NCBI GenBank assembly: GCA_964580105.1
Contig: CAZOJJ010000070.1
Location: 1 to 13,234 of the forward strand
Reading direction: 5' to 3'
Source: CAZOJJ01 sp964580105
GTDB taxonomy: Bacteria > Bacteroidota > Rhodothermia > Rhodothermales > Rubricoccaceae
DNA length: 13,234 nucleotides
How positions within the stretch are numbered: the first letter of the stretch is position 1; every line of letters begins with the position of its first letter. The translations under genes were made by a program, and so were the position numbers. The notes beneath the pieces are model-generated. The model made no database searches. It saw only the letters and a program-made list of their open reading frames with translations, and was not told the DNA's origin. Shown piece by piece: positions 1 to 5,344 of the stretch.

Positions 1-69
1 TAGAGTAGGGGACGTAGAGTAGGGGACGTAGAGTAGGGGACGTAGAGTAGGGGACGTAGAGTAGGGGAC
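1..69. repeat. 14-bp tandem repeat (minisatellite-like)
   Basis: Unit TAGAGTAGGGGACG is repeated without interruption at 1-14, 15-28, 29-42 and 43-56, with a fifth copy (57-69) matching 13 of 14 bases before the sequence changes. The array starts at base 1, so it probably extends beyond the window. There are no spacers, which excludes a CRISPR array. The unit length is not a multiple of three and no open frame of note crosses it, so it is probably non-coding. Such arrays change copy number by replication slippage; any effect on the downstream efflux gene is inference. Confidence 0.95.
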
Positions 70-71
70 AC

Positions 72-138
72 GGCCGTGCGCCCGCGGGGGGCGCGGCCCA
101 TCGAAGGACTTCGCGGAAGAATCGCGCGGCGGCGCGAT
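72..138 (+). other. cluster of three small hairpins upstream of the efflux gene
   Basis: Three inverted repeats follow one another. GGCC (72-75) plus GCGCCC (78-83) pairs with GGGCGC (89-94) plus GGCC (95-98), leaving a 2-nt bulge. CGAA (102-105) pairs with TTCG (110-113). ATCGCGC (121-127) pairs with GCGCGAT (132-138) around a GGCG loop. They lie 48 nt or more before the MFS start. They could be a structured leader or the tail of an upstream transcript. No U-tract follows, so a classical terminator is not supported. In GC-rich DNA some of this will be chance. Confidence 0.35.
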
Positions 139-185
139 CCCCGAGGGAGACGAGGCGTGCTAGGGCTCCGTTCGTCCCCCGCCCG

Positions 186-2003
186 ATGGAACTCACCCGC
201 CGCGACCGCCTCCTCGCCCTGACCGGCATCCTCCTGGCCCTCTTCCTGGGCGCCCTCGACCAGACCATCGTCGCCACGGCGCTGCCGGAGATCGTCGGGG
301 ACCTCCAGGGCGTCACGCGCTACGCCTGGGTGGCGACGGCCTACCTGCTGGCCTCGACGGCGATGGTGCCGATCTACGGCAAGCTGGCCGACAACCATTC
401 GAAGAAGCGCATCGAGCTGTGGGCCGTGGGGCTGTTCCTGGCCGGGTCGGTCCTGTGCGGGCTCTCCGGCGAGTTCGGGACGCTCCCCCTCCTCGGCGAC
501 GGGATGAACCAGCTCATCGTGTTCCGCGCGCTCCAGGGCATCGGCGGGGCCGGCCTCTTCGCGATGGCCTTCATCGTGATCGCCGACCTGTTTCCGCCGC
601 GTGAGCGCGGGAAGTACCAGGGCTTCGTCGGCGCCACGTTCGGGATCGCGAGCGTGCTCGGGCCGGTGGTGGGCGGGTTCCTGACCGACCACGGCAGTGC
701 GCTCGTGCCCGGGGTGGAGGGCTGGCGGTGGGTGTTCTACGTAAACCTCCCGTTCGGCGCGCTCGCCCTCTGGTTCATCGCCCGGCGGATGCCGCCGCTG
801 GAGCCGCGCGTGCGCGGCGGCGGCCTCGACGTGCTCGGCGGCGCGCTGCTGCTGGCCGGGCTGGTGCCGCTCGTCCTCGGCCTCCAACTCGACAGGCAGG
901 CGCACCCGTGGGACGCACCGGAGACGCTCGGCCTCTTCGCCTTCGCCTTCGCGGCGCTGGCCCTGTTCGCCTGGCGCTCGCTCCGCGCGCAGAACCCGGT
1001 GCTCGACCTCCGGCTCTTCCGCAACCGCGTCTTCTCGACCTCCAACGCGGCGCTGTTCCTCTACGGCGGCGCCTTCCTCGGCCTCGTCGTCTTCCTCCCG
1101 CTGTTCCTCGTCAACGTCGTCGGCGTCTCGGCCACGCGGGCGGGGGTGAGCCTGATCCCCCTCTCGCTCGGCGTCGTGGCGGGCTCGACGCTGACGGGCC
1201 AGCTCGTCTCGCGCTTCGGCCGCTACAAGGGGTTCATGCTCGGCGGCGGCGCGCTCCTGCTCCTCGGCATCTTCCTGCTGAGCCGGATGACGGCCGAGAC
1301 GAGCGCGGAGACCGTCACGCTCTACATGGTCGTGTGCGGGCTCGGCCTCGGGCCGTCGCTCCCGCTCTTCCCGCTGGCGATCCAGAACGCCGTCGCCCTC
1401 CACCAGATCGGGCAGGCGACGAGCGCGAGCCAGTTCTTCCGCCAGATCGGCGGGGCCGTCGGGACGGCCGTGATGGGGACGGTGCTGGCGGTGACGCTCG
1501 TGGCCTCGATGCCGCCGGGGATGACGGGCGCGGTGTCGTTCGGCGAGGGCGCCGCAGCGTCCGACGCCGGCCCCGAGGCCGTCGAGGCGGCCCTCCACGC
1601 GGCCTTCGCCGAGGGCTACGCCGTCGTGGACGCCGCGCTGGCGGCGGGCGACGTACCGGCGGCCCACGCGGCGCTGACGCAGCTGCCGCTGCCGGACTCG
1701 GCCCGCGCCCGCCTCGACGCGCTGGTGGACGCCCCTCCGGCCGTCCGCGCCACGCGGCTGCCGGCGGCCTTCGACCGCGCCGCCGAGGCCACGGCGCAGC
1801 ACGTCGTCGGCGGGATGCGGGGCGCATTCGCCACGGCCATCACGCGGATCTACCGCCTGGCGTTCGGGCTGGCCGTGCTGGCGTGGCTCGTGACGCTGCT
1901 CGTGCCGGAACTCCCGCTCCGCCGCACGCTCGACGGTCCGCCCGAGGCGGACGGGGAGACCCCGCCGCCCGCGTTCGGCCACGGCGTGACGGCGGCGCAC
2001 TGA
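186..2003 (+). CDS. MFS drug-efflux permease, DHA2 (EmrB/QacA-like) family
   Basis: 605-residue inner-membrane protein predicted to export drugs or other toxic small molecules by proton antiport. Visible family marks: motif D1 in TM1 with LDQTIVATALP (Asp25); motif A loop GKLADNHSKKR at 65-75; an Arg in the RALQGIGGAG segment of TM4; and antiporter motif C in TM5 with GATFGIASVLGPVVGGF near 154-172. Hydrophobic segments continue to a 14-TM pattern, typical of DHA2. Between the last two TMs lies a loop of about 110 Ala-rich residues (about 442-553), longer than usual. The C-terminal tail after TM14 is about 30 residues. ATG at 186 is chosen because it places TM1 normally; no Shine-Dalgarno sequence is visible. 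The substrate cannot be told from sequence. No membrane-fusion (EmrA-like) partner or TetR/MarR regulator lies beside it within the window. Confidence 0.93.
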   Translation: MELTRRDRLLALTGILLALFLGALDQTIVATALPEIVGDLQGVTRYAWVATAYLLASTAMVPIYGKLADNHSKKRIELWAVGLFLAGSVLCGLSGEFGTLPLLGDGMNQLIVFRALQGIGGAGLFAMAFIVIADLFPPRERGKYQGFVGATFGIASVLGPVVGGFLTDHGSALVPGVEGWRWVFYVNLPFGALALWFIARRMPPLEPRVRGGGLDVLGGALLLAGLVPLVLGLQLDRQAHPWDAPETLGLFAFAFAALALFAWRSLRAQNPVLDLRLFRNRVFSTSNAALFLYGGAFLGLVVFLPLFLVNVVGVSATRAGVSLIPLSLGVVAGSTLTGQLVSRFGRYKGFMLGGGALLLLGIFLLSRMTAETSAETVTLYMVVCGLGLGPSLPLFPLAIQNAVALHQIGQATSASQFFRQIGGAVGTAVMGTVLAVTLVASMPPGMTGAVSFGEGAAASDAGPEAVEAALHAAFAEGYAVVDAALAAGDVPAAHAALTQLPLPDSARARLDALVDAPPAVRATRLPAAFDRAAEATAQHVVGGMRGAFATAITRIYRLAFGLAVLAWLVTLLVPELPLRRTLDGPPEADGETPPPAFGHGVTAAH

Positions 2004-2006
2004 CGG

Positions 2007-2052
2007 CCGGGCCCGCGCTCGGGGTTTCGCCGGGCCCGCGCTCGGGGTTTCG
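2007..2052. repeat. 23-bp perfect tandem duplication
   Basis: Two identical 23-bp copies lie head to tail at 2007-2029 and 2030-2052, three bases after the MFS stop. Each starts CCGGGCCCGCG and ends GGGGTTTCG. A third copy begins (CCGG) and diverges at 2057. The second copy ends in the TTTC that forms the upstream half of the promoter-like element at 2048-2079, so the duplication may affect that promoter. Confidence 0.9.
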
Positions 2053-2079
2053 CCGGCCCCTACGGATGGCGTATATTGC
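2048..2079 (+). promoter_or_regulatory. promoter-like element upstream of the leader ORF
   Basis: TTTC (2048-2051), 20 nt, then TATATTGC (2072-2079) resembles the Bacteroidota sigma-A pattern TTTG-N19-21-TAnnTTTG. The same bases read as a sigma70 type give -10 TATATT (5 of 6) with a 17-nt spacer to TTCGCC (2049-2054, 3 of 6). Transcription would start near 2085, about 17 nt before the leader ATG at 2102. It is one of the few AT-rich spots in this region. A match by eye only. Confidence 0.4.
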
Positions 2080-2101
2080 CGCCACGTTCGCCCTCTGCAC
2101 C

Positions 2102-2182
2102 ATGCGTATCAACCTGCTCTTCGCGCGCATCCGACTCGCGCCGACCGCGGCAGCCCGCCGCGGGAGCAGGATCGAGGCATGA
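2102..2182 (+). CDS. possible 26-residue leader peptide
   Basis: A short ORF starts ATG at 2102 and stops TGA at 2180-2182. The peptide begins MRINLLFARIR and is Arg- and Ala-rich (6 Arg and 7 Ala of 26 residues). It starts just downstream of a promoter-like element and ends before a strong terminator-like hairpin, the geometry of a leader peptide in transcription attenuation. It shows no run of a single regulatory amino acid, so which signal it would sense is unclear. There is no Shine-Dalgarno sequence. It matches no leader family I can name with certainty. It may be non-coding; support is positional only. Confidence 0.3.
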   Translation: MRINLLFARIRLAPTAAARRGSRIEA

Positions 2183-2198
2183 CGTAACTGAGGCTCCC
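2160..2198 (+). promoter_or_regulatory. alternative-pairing segment (possible antiterminator)
   Basis: GGGAGC (2162-2167) can pair with GCTCCC (2193-2198), forming a hairpin that encloses the leader stop codon. The overlapping 8-mer GCGGGAGC (2160-2167) is also perfectly complementary to GCTCCCGC (2223-2230), which forms the loop and part of the upper stem of the terminator-like hairpin downstream. The two pairings are mutually exclusive, and the second would invade the terminator. This is the logic of an attenuator, inferred from complementarity alone. Confidence 0.35.
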
Positions 2199-2212
2199 AA
2201 CCCCCCGCGTCA

Positions 2213-2252
2213 GGCCGTGGCCGCTCCCGCAGCGACCACGGCCTTCTCGTTT
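2213..2252 (+). terminator. intrinsic terminator-like hairpin / attenuator
   Basis: GGCCGTGG (2213-2220) pairs perfectly with CCACGGCC (2236-2243). After a single C/A mismatch, CGCT (2222-2225) pairs with AGCG (2231-2234), leaving a 5-nt loop (2226-2230). The stem is followed by TTCTCGTTT (2244-2252), an interrupted U-tract. It lies 70 nt before the methyltransferase ATG and after a promoter-like element, so it either ends a short leader RNA or attenuates the methyltransferase. Confidence 0.6.
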
Positions 2253-2322
2253 CCGAGCGGCCCGCCGGCTTCCGCGGCACCCCGTGGCAACCCGACACCG
2301 CAATGGATACGAGACACGCACC

Positions 2323-3111
2323 ATGGCCCGCTCCTCCAGGCGCAGCCGCAGCTGGGACCCCGTCGCCGACTGGTACATCGGATGGACCGGCAAGCGCGGC
2401 GGCCGGCACCACCGCCACCTGGCGATCCCCACCGTGATGGACTTGCTCGCCCTGAAGCCCGGCGAGCACGTCCTCGACCTCGGCTGCGGCCCCGGCGCCC
2501 TCGCGCCGCACGTGGCCCGCGCCGGGGCCCTCTACACGGGCGTCGACGCCAGCCCGCGCCTCCTCCGCTTCGCCCGCCGGCACCACGGCGACCACGGCGT
2601 CTTCCTCCTCGGCGACGTCACGCGGCTGGCCGACGTGCCGGCGCTCCAGCCGAGCACCTTCGACGCCGCCGTCTTCCTCCTCTCGCTCCAGGACATCGAC
2701 CCGCTCGGCGAGGCGCTGGCCTCCGCCGCGTGGGCGCTCGACGCCGGCGGGCGGCTCGCCCTGCTCATGACGCACCCCTGCTTCCGCGTCCCCCGCGAGA
2801 GCAACTGGGGCTGGGACGCCGGCCGCCGCCTCCGGTACCGCCGCGTCGACGCCTACCTCTCGCCACGGGTCGTCCCGATGCGCGCGTACGGGGACGGCCG
2901 GGGCCACACGCGCAGCTACCACCGCCCGCTCTCGGCGTACGTCGAGGCGCTGGCCGCCGCCGGCTTCGCGATCGACCGCCTCGACGAGCTGCCCACGTTC
3001 GAGCAGCCGCCCGAGGGGCCCCGGCAGCAGGCCGAGGCGCGCGCCCTCGGGGAGATCCCGCTGTTTCTGGCGGTCCGGGCCGTGCGGCGGGAGAGGCCGC
3101 CCCTGCCGTAA
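2323..3111 (+). CDS. class I SAM-dependent methyltransferase, unknown substrate
   Basis: 262-residue cytosolic protein with a Rossmann-type methyltransferase fold (Methyltransf_11-like). SAM-binding motif I is VLDLGCGPG at 50-58. GVDAS, with the acidic residue Asp75 ending strand 2, should bind the ribose. LGDVTRL and the FDAAVFLLSLQDI segment follow as motifs II and III. After the core comes a THPCFRVPRESNWGWD stretch and then RRVDAYLSP. This resembles a recognisable subgroup of methyltransferases of unassigned substrate; I recall the pattern from related proteins and could not search. ATG at 2323 is preferred. An in-frame GTG at 2284 would add 13 basic, unconserved-looking residues and lies closer to the hairpin at 2213-2243. 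The gene follows a possible attenuator, so its expression may be controlled in the leader. A small-molecule target seems more likely than RNA, but that is a guess. Confidence 0.88.
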   Translation: MARSSRRSRSWDPVADWYIGWTGKRGGRHHRHLAIPTVMDLLALKPGEHVLDLGCGPGALAPHVARAGALYTGVDASPRLLRFARRHHGDHGVFLLGDVTRLADVPALQPSTFDAAVFLLSLQDIDPLGEALASAAWALDAGGRLALLMTHPCFRVPRESNWGWDAGRRLRYRRVDAYLSPRVVPMRAYGDGRGHTRSYHRPLSAYVEALAAAGFAIDRLDELPTFEQPPEGPRQQAEARALGEIPLFLAVRAVRRERPPLP

Positions 3112-3125
3112 CCCCGGGCCTCGGC

Positions 3126-3145
3126 GGAGCGGGGCCGGCTCCTTT
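3126..3145 (+). terminator. weak terminator candidate after the methyltransferase
   Basis: GGAGC (3126-3130) pairs with GCTCC (3138-3142) around a 7-nt loop and is followed by TTT (3143-3145). The stem is short and the T-run minimal. It sits 14 nt after the methyltransferase stop, which is the right place for a terminator. Confidence 0.3.
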
Positions 3146-3155
3146 CGATGCGTTC

Positions 3156-3215
3156 CGTTAGAATGCCCTCAGTTAGGATGTCCTCAGTTAGGATGTCCTC
3201 AGTTAGGATGTCCTC
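3156..3215. repeat. 15-bp tandem repeat, four units
   Basis: Unit AGTTAGGATGTCCTC occurs three times exactly (3171-3185, 3186-3200, 3201-3215), preceded by one degenerate copy (3156-3170, CGTTAGAATGCCCTC). Each exact unit holds the short inverted pair AGGA/TCCT and a -10-like TAGGAT (TAGAAT in the degenerate copy). A frame through it would encode repeats of SVRMS, but that frame is out of phase with the downstream gene, so I read it as intergenic. No spacers, hence not CRISPR. It lies about 105 bp before the start of the beta-barrel gene. Confidence 0.95.
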
Positions 3216-3319
3216 GATGGGCCGAGCGGTGCGTAAGATGGAGGTCGGTTCCTCGCCCCTTCAAACCCACACGCTGCGTGAGCTCCGTCCCTTTCCTTCG
3301 TGTTCCATCTCGAACGCCC

Positions 3320-4186
3320 ATGCTGTCTCGACTCGCCCTTCTGTTGCCCCTGCTGCTCGCCTCGGCTGCGCTGGCCCAGCGCCCGGCCGGCATCGGCGCC
3401 GTCTACGGGGCGGTCGGCTACATGGCGCCCGACGACGAGCTCACCGCCGACGGCGAGTCCCAGCTCATCGAGGGCAACTTCTCCGTCCTCTCGGCTACGC
3501 TGGGGATCGAGGCCCACTTCGTCAAAGTGGCCGGGCTCACGGGCACCCTCGGCGTTGCGTTCGACTTCGCGCAGGCGAAGCGGGCCCTCGGCGACGAGCC
3601 CTTCGACAGCGGCTTCGCGCCGCAGAACGTTCGGCCCTACGCGCACCTCTCCGGCGATGCCTTCGTCGCCACCCTCGGCTACCTCCGCGACATCGGCGCG
3701 AACCAGGACGACGCCGAGGCAGACGACGTCAACACCGACGGTCAGGACGCCGTCTGGCTCGGCCTGAGCGGGCGCTACGAGGTCGGCCCGGCCGCCGTGT
3801 TCGCCGGAGGCGATGCGTTTCTGACGCGCCCGGTCACGCGAGCGCCGGCCACCGGCCCGGCGGAGTTCGACTTCGGCGACGTGTACGTCGTCCACGGTGG
3901 GGCGGCCGTGCGCTCCCGGATGGTCGAACTCGGCGTGCGCGTGCAGTACCTCACGTCCACGGAGAGCTCCACGCAGGCCGGCTCGGGCGACACGCGGCGT
4001 GCGCAGGTGGGCCTCACTCCGTACCTCCGCATCGACCCCGAGGGCGACCCGGTTCACTTCGCGCTGATGATGGGGGCGCGCGGCGGCCTCAACCAGGAGT
4101 ACGCGCCGTTCGGGATCACGCTCGGCGGCCGGTCGGTCCCGGCCCCGAGGTCGCCGATCTCGCTCAGCCTCCGCATCGACATCTGA
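3320..4186 (+). CDS. secreted protein, probable outer-membrane beta-barrel
   Basis: 288 residues. The N-terminus is a clear Sec signal peptide: MLSR, a Leu/Ala-rich core, then a signal peptidase I-type site ALA-Q near residue 19/20. The mature part alternates hydrophobic and polar residues in many short strand-like stretches (for example LSATLGIEAHF, FVATLGYLRDI, WLGLSGRYEV, VELGVRVQYLT, FALMMGARGGL) separated by Gly/Asp-rich turns. It ends in the strand-like ISLSLRIDI, as expected for an outer-membrane barrel, although the last residue is Ile rather than the usual Phe. An acidic loop DDAEADDVNTDGQD lies near the middle and may bind cations. ATG at 3320 is chosen because it starts exactly at the signal peptide; an upstream in-frame GTG at 3278 would bury it. 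The specific role (porin, adhesin or structural) is not evident. Confidence 0.75.
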   Translation: MLSRLALLLPLLLASAALAQRPAGIGAVYGAVGYMAPDDELTADGESQLIEGNFSVLSATLGIEAHFVKVAGLTGTLGVAFDFAQAKRALGDEPFDSGFAPQNVRPYAHLSGDAFVATLGYLRDIGANQDDAEADDVNTDGQDAVWLGLSGRYEVGPAAVFAGGDAFLTRPVTRAPATGPAEFDFGDVYVVHGGAAVRSRMVELGVRVQYLTSTESSTQAGSGDTRRAQVGLTPYLRIDPEGDPVHFALMMGARGGLNQEYAPFGITLGGRSVPAPRSPISLSLRIDI

Positions 4187-4229
4187 GCGAGGGTAGCGGT
4201 AGGCAACGCCTCCTTTCGGCATCGGGGGC

Positions 4230-4258
4230 TTGCAGAACCGGCTCTTGCTTTGTATCAT
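4230..4258 (+). promoter_or_regulatory. sigma70-like promoter for the membrane protein/regulator pair
   Basis: TTGCAG (4230-4235), a 17-nt spacer, then TATCAT (4253-4258, 5 of 6 to TATAAT). Transcription would start near 4265. This argues against a TTG start at 4250, which would overlap the -10 box, and for the GTG at 4286. Confidence 0.45.
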
Positions 4259-4285
4259 AAAGCACTTCGTGACCCAAGCCTTCCC

Positions 4286-4951
4286 GTGCGAGATCGCCCC
4301 GCCCTCCGCCACACCCGCGCGCCCGCCACGCCGCCCGACCAGGCGGCCCAGGCGCACCTCCGCTTCATCCGCGAGACGATGGCGCGCGCGGGCACCTTCA
4401 CCGCCGTACCGGGGTGGGGGGGCGTCGCTATGGGCGTCACGGCGTTGATCGCGGCGGGCCTGGCATCCCAGCAGGAGACCGTCGGGGGCTGGCTGCGCGT
4501 GTGGGCGGCCGAGGCGCTCGTCGGCTTCGCGCTCGGGGCGTTCTTCACGGCGCAGAAGGCGCGGCGGCACGGCGTCCCGCTCCTCAGCGGGCAGGGCCGC
4601 AAGTTCCTCCTCGGCCTGCTCCCGACGATCCTGGCGGGCGCGGCCCTCACCGCCGCCGTCTACGGCTACGACGTAGGGCCGATGGAGGGCTACGCCGCAC
4701 ACCGGCCGCTCGGCGCCACGGCCGGCCTTCGTCTGCTGCCGGGGCTGTGGTTGATGCTCTACGGCGCGGGCGTCGTCGCCGCCGGGATGTTCTCGATCCG
4801 CGCGATCCCGTTGCTGGGCGCCGGCTTCCTCCTCCTCGGCGCGCTCGCACTCCTGGCCCCGGCCGCCTGGGGAGGTCTCTTCCTCGCCCTCGGCTTCGGT
4901 GGGCTGCACCTCGGCTTCGGGCTCTACATCGCCCGGCACCACGGAGGCTGA
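4286..4951 (+). CDS. six-TM membrane protein of unknown function
   Basis: About 221 residues with a basic, Pro-rich N-terminus, a short amphipathic stretch (AHLRFIRETMARAG), then six hydrophobic segments: GWGGVAMGVTALIAAG, ALVGFALGAFFTAQ, FLLGLLPTILAGAALTAAV, GLWLMLYGAGVVAAGMF, IPLLGAGFLLLGALALL and LFLALGFGGLHLGFGLYI. It ends in HHGG. I recognise no catalytic motif and cannot assign a function. The start is uncertain: GTG at 4286 is preferred because a promoter-like element ends at 4258, while TTG at 4250 and ATG at 4378 are in-frame alternatives. The stop is 2 nt before the winged-helix regulator ATG, so the two genes are almost certainly co-transcribed and translationally coupled. The regulator may control this gene or respond to its state; that is inference. 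Confidence 0.7.
   Translation: MRDRPALRHTRAPATPPDQAAQAHLRFIRETMARAGTFTAVPGWGGVAMGVTALIAAGLASQQETVGGWLRVWAAEALVGFALGAFFTAQKARRHGVPLLSGQGRKFLLGLLPTILAGAALTAAVYGYDVGPMEGYAAHRPLGATAGLRLLPGLWLMLYGAGVVAAGMFSIRAIPLLGAGFLLLGALALLAPAAWGGLFLALGFGGLHLGFGLYIARHHGG
4943..4947 (+). promoter_or_regulatory. Shine-Dalgarno sequence for the winged-helix regulator
   Basis: GGAGG at 4943-4947 lies 6 nt before ATG 4954 and inside the last codons of the preceding gene. It is the clearest ribosome binding site in the window, where most starts have none, and it fixes the regulator start. Confidence 0.7.
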
Positions 4952-4953
4952 CC

Positions 4954-5292
4954 ATGCCTGACACGCGAACCACCTCCTCGATCCGCGTCCCCGTCGTCCC
5001 GGACTTCGACCCCGTGCTGCACCAGCGCGTGCGGCTGGGGATCGTGAGCGCCCTCGCCGCCGCCGGCGCGATGAGCCACAACGACCTCAAGGCCGTCCTC
5101 GACCTCACCGACGGCAACCTGTCGGTCCACGCCCGGAAGCTCGAAGACGCCGGGTACGTGGCCTGCCACAAGTCGTTCGAGGACCGAACGCCGCGCACGG
5201 AGTACGAACTCACCGCGGCAGGCCGGCGCGCGCTGGAGACGTACCTCGACCAGATGGAGACGCTCGCCGGCCAGGTCAAAGGCGACGGCTGA
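4954..5292 (+). CDS. small winged-helix transcriptional regulator (HTH_34/MarR-like)
   Basis: 112 residues, essentially one winged helix-turn-helix DNA-binding domain. The order is FDPVLHQRVRLGIVSALAA (helix 1), AMSHNDLKAVLDLTDGNLSVHARKLE (helix-turn-recognition helix, about residues 38-65), AGYVACHKSFEDRTPRTEYELT (wing) and GRRALETYLDQMETLAGQV (dimerisation helix). The pattern of a domain that decides whether neighbouring genes are expressed, with a wing reading R-T-P-R-T-E-Y-E-L-T, is typical of the HTH_34 (winged helix DNA-binding) family. No ligand-binding or metal-binding domain is present. It begins 2 nt after the stop of the six-TM membrane protein and has a good GGAGG site, so it forms an operon with that gene. 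The nearest likely target is its own operon promoter (4230-4258); no clear operator dyad is visible there. Confidence 0.88.
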   Translation: MPDTRTTSSIRVPVVPDFDPVLHQRVRLGIVSALAAAGAMSHNDLKAVLDLTDGNLSVHARKLEDAGYVACHKSFEDRTPRTEYELTAAGRRALETYLDQMETLAGQVKGDG

Positions 5293-5344
5293 GCGCCCCC
5301 TCGCTTACAGCGGATTCTCCGTTCCCTCACCCCTCCACTTTGCC

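Noticed and set aside
728..2182. 484-codon plus-strand frame overlapping the MFS gene
   Set aside because: Arg/Pro/Gly-rich product in another phase of the MFS gene. Only its last 26 codons are discussed, as a separate leader ORF.
2162..2310. SAM-type riboswitch ahead of the methyltransferase
   Set aside because: A GGCAACC string occurs near 2286, but the other conserved core elements of SAM-I and the pairing order are missing.
1..3215. CRISPR array at 1-69 or 3156-3215
   Set aside because: Units are 14 and 15 bp, directly adjacent without spacers, and no cas genes are present.
3148..4260. Plus-strand frame beginning with repeated SVRMS peptides
   Set aside because: The peptide repeat is only the translation of the 15-bp DNA array, and the rest is an Arg-rich shadow of the beta-barrel gene in another phase.
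4250..4285. TTG at 4250 as start of the six-TM protein
   Set aside because: The codon overlaps a good -10 box (TATCAT, 4253-4258), so it would not be in the transcript from that promoter; GTG at 4286 fits better.
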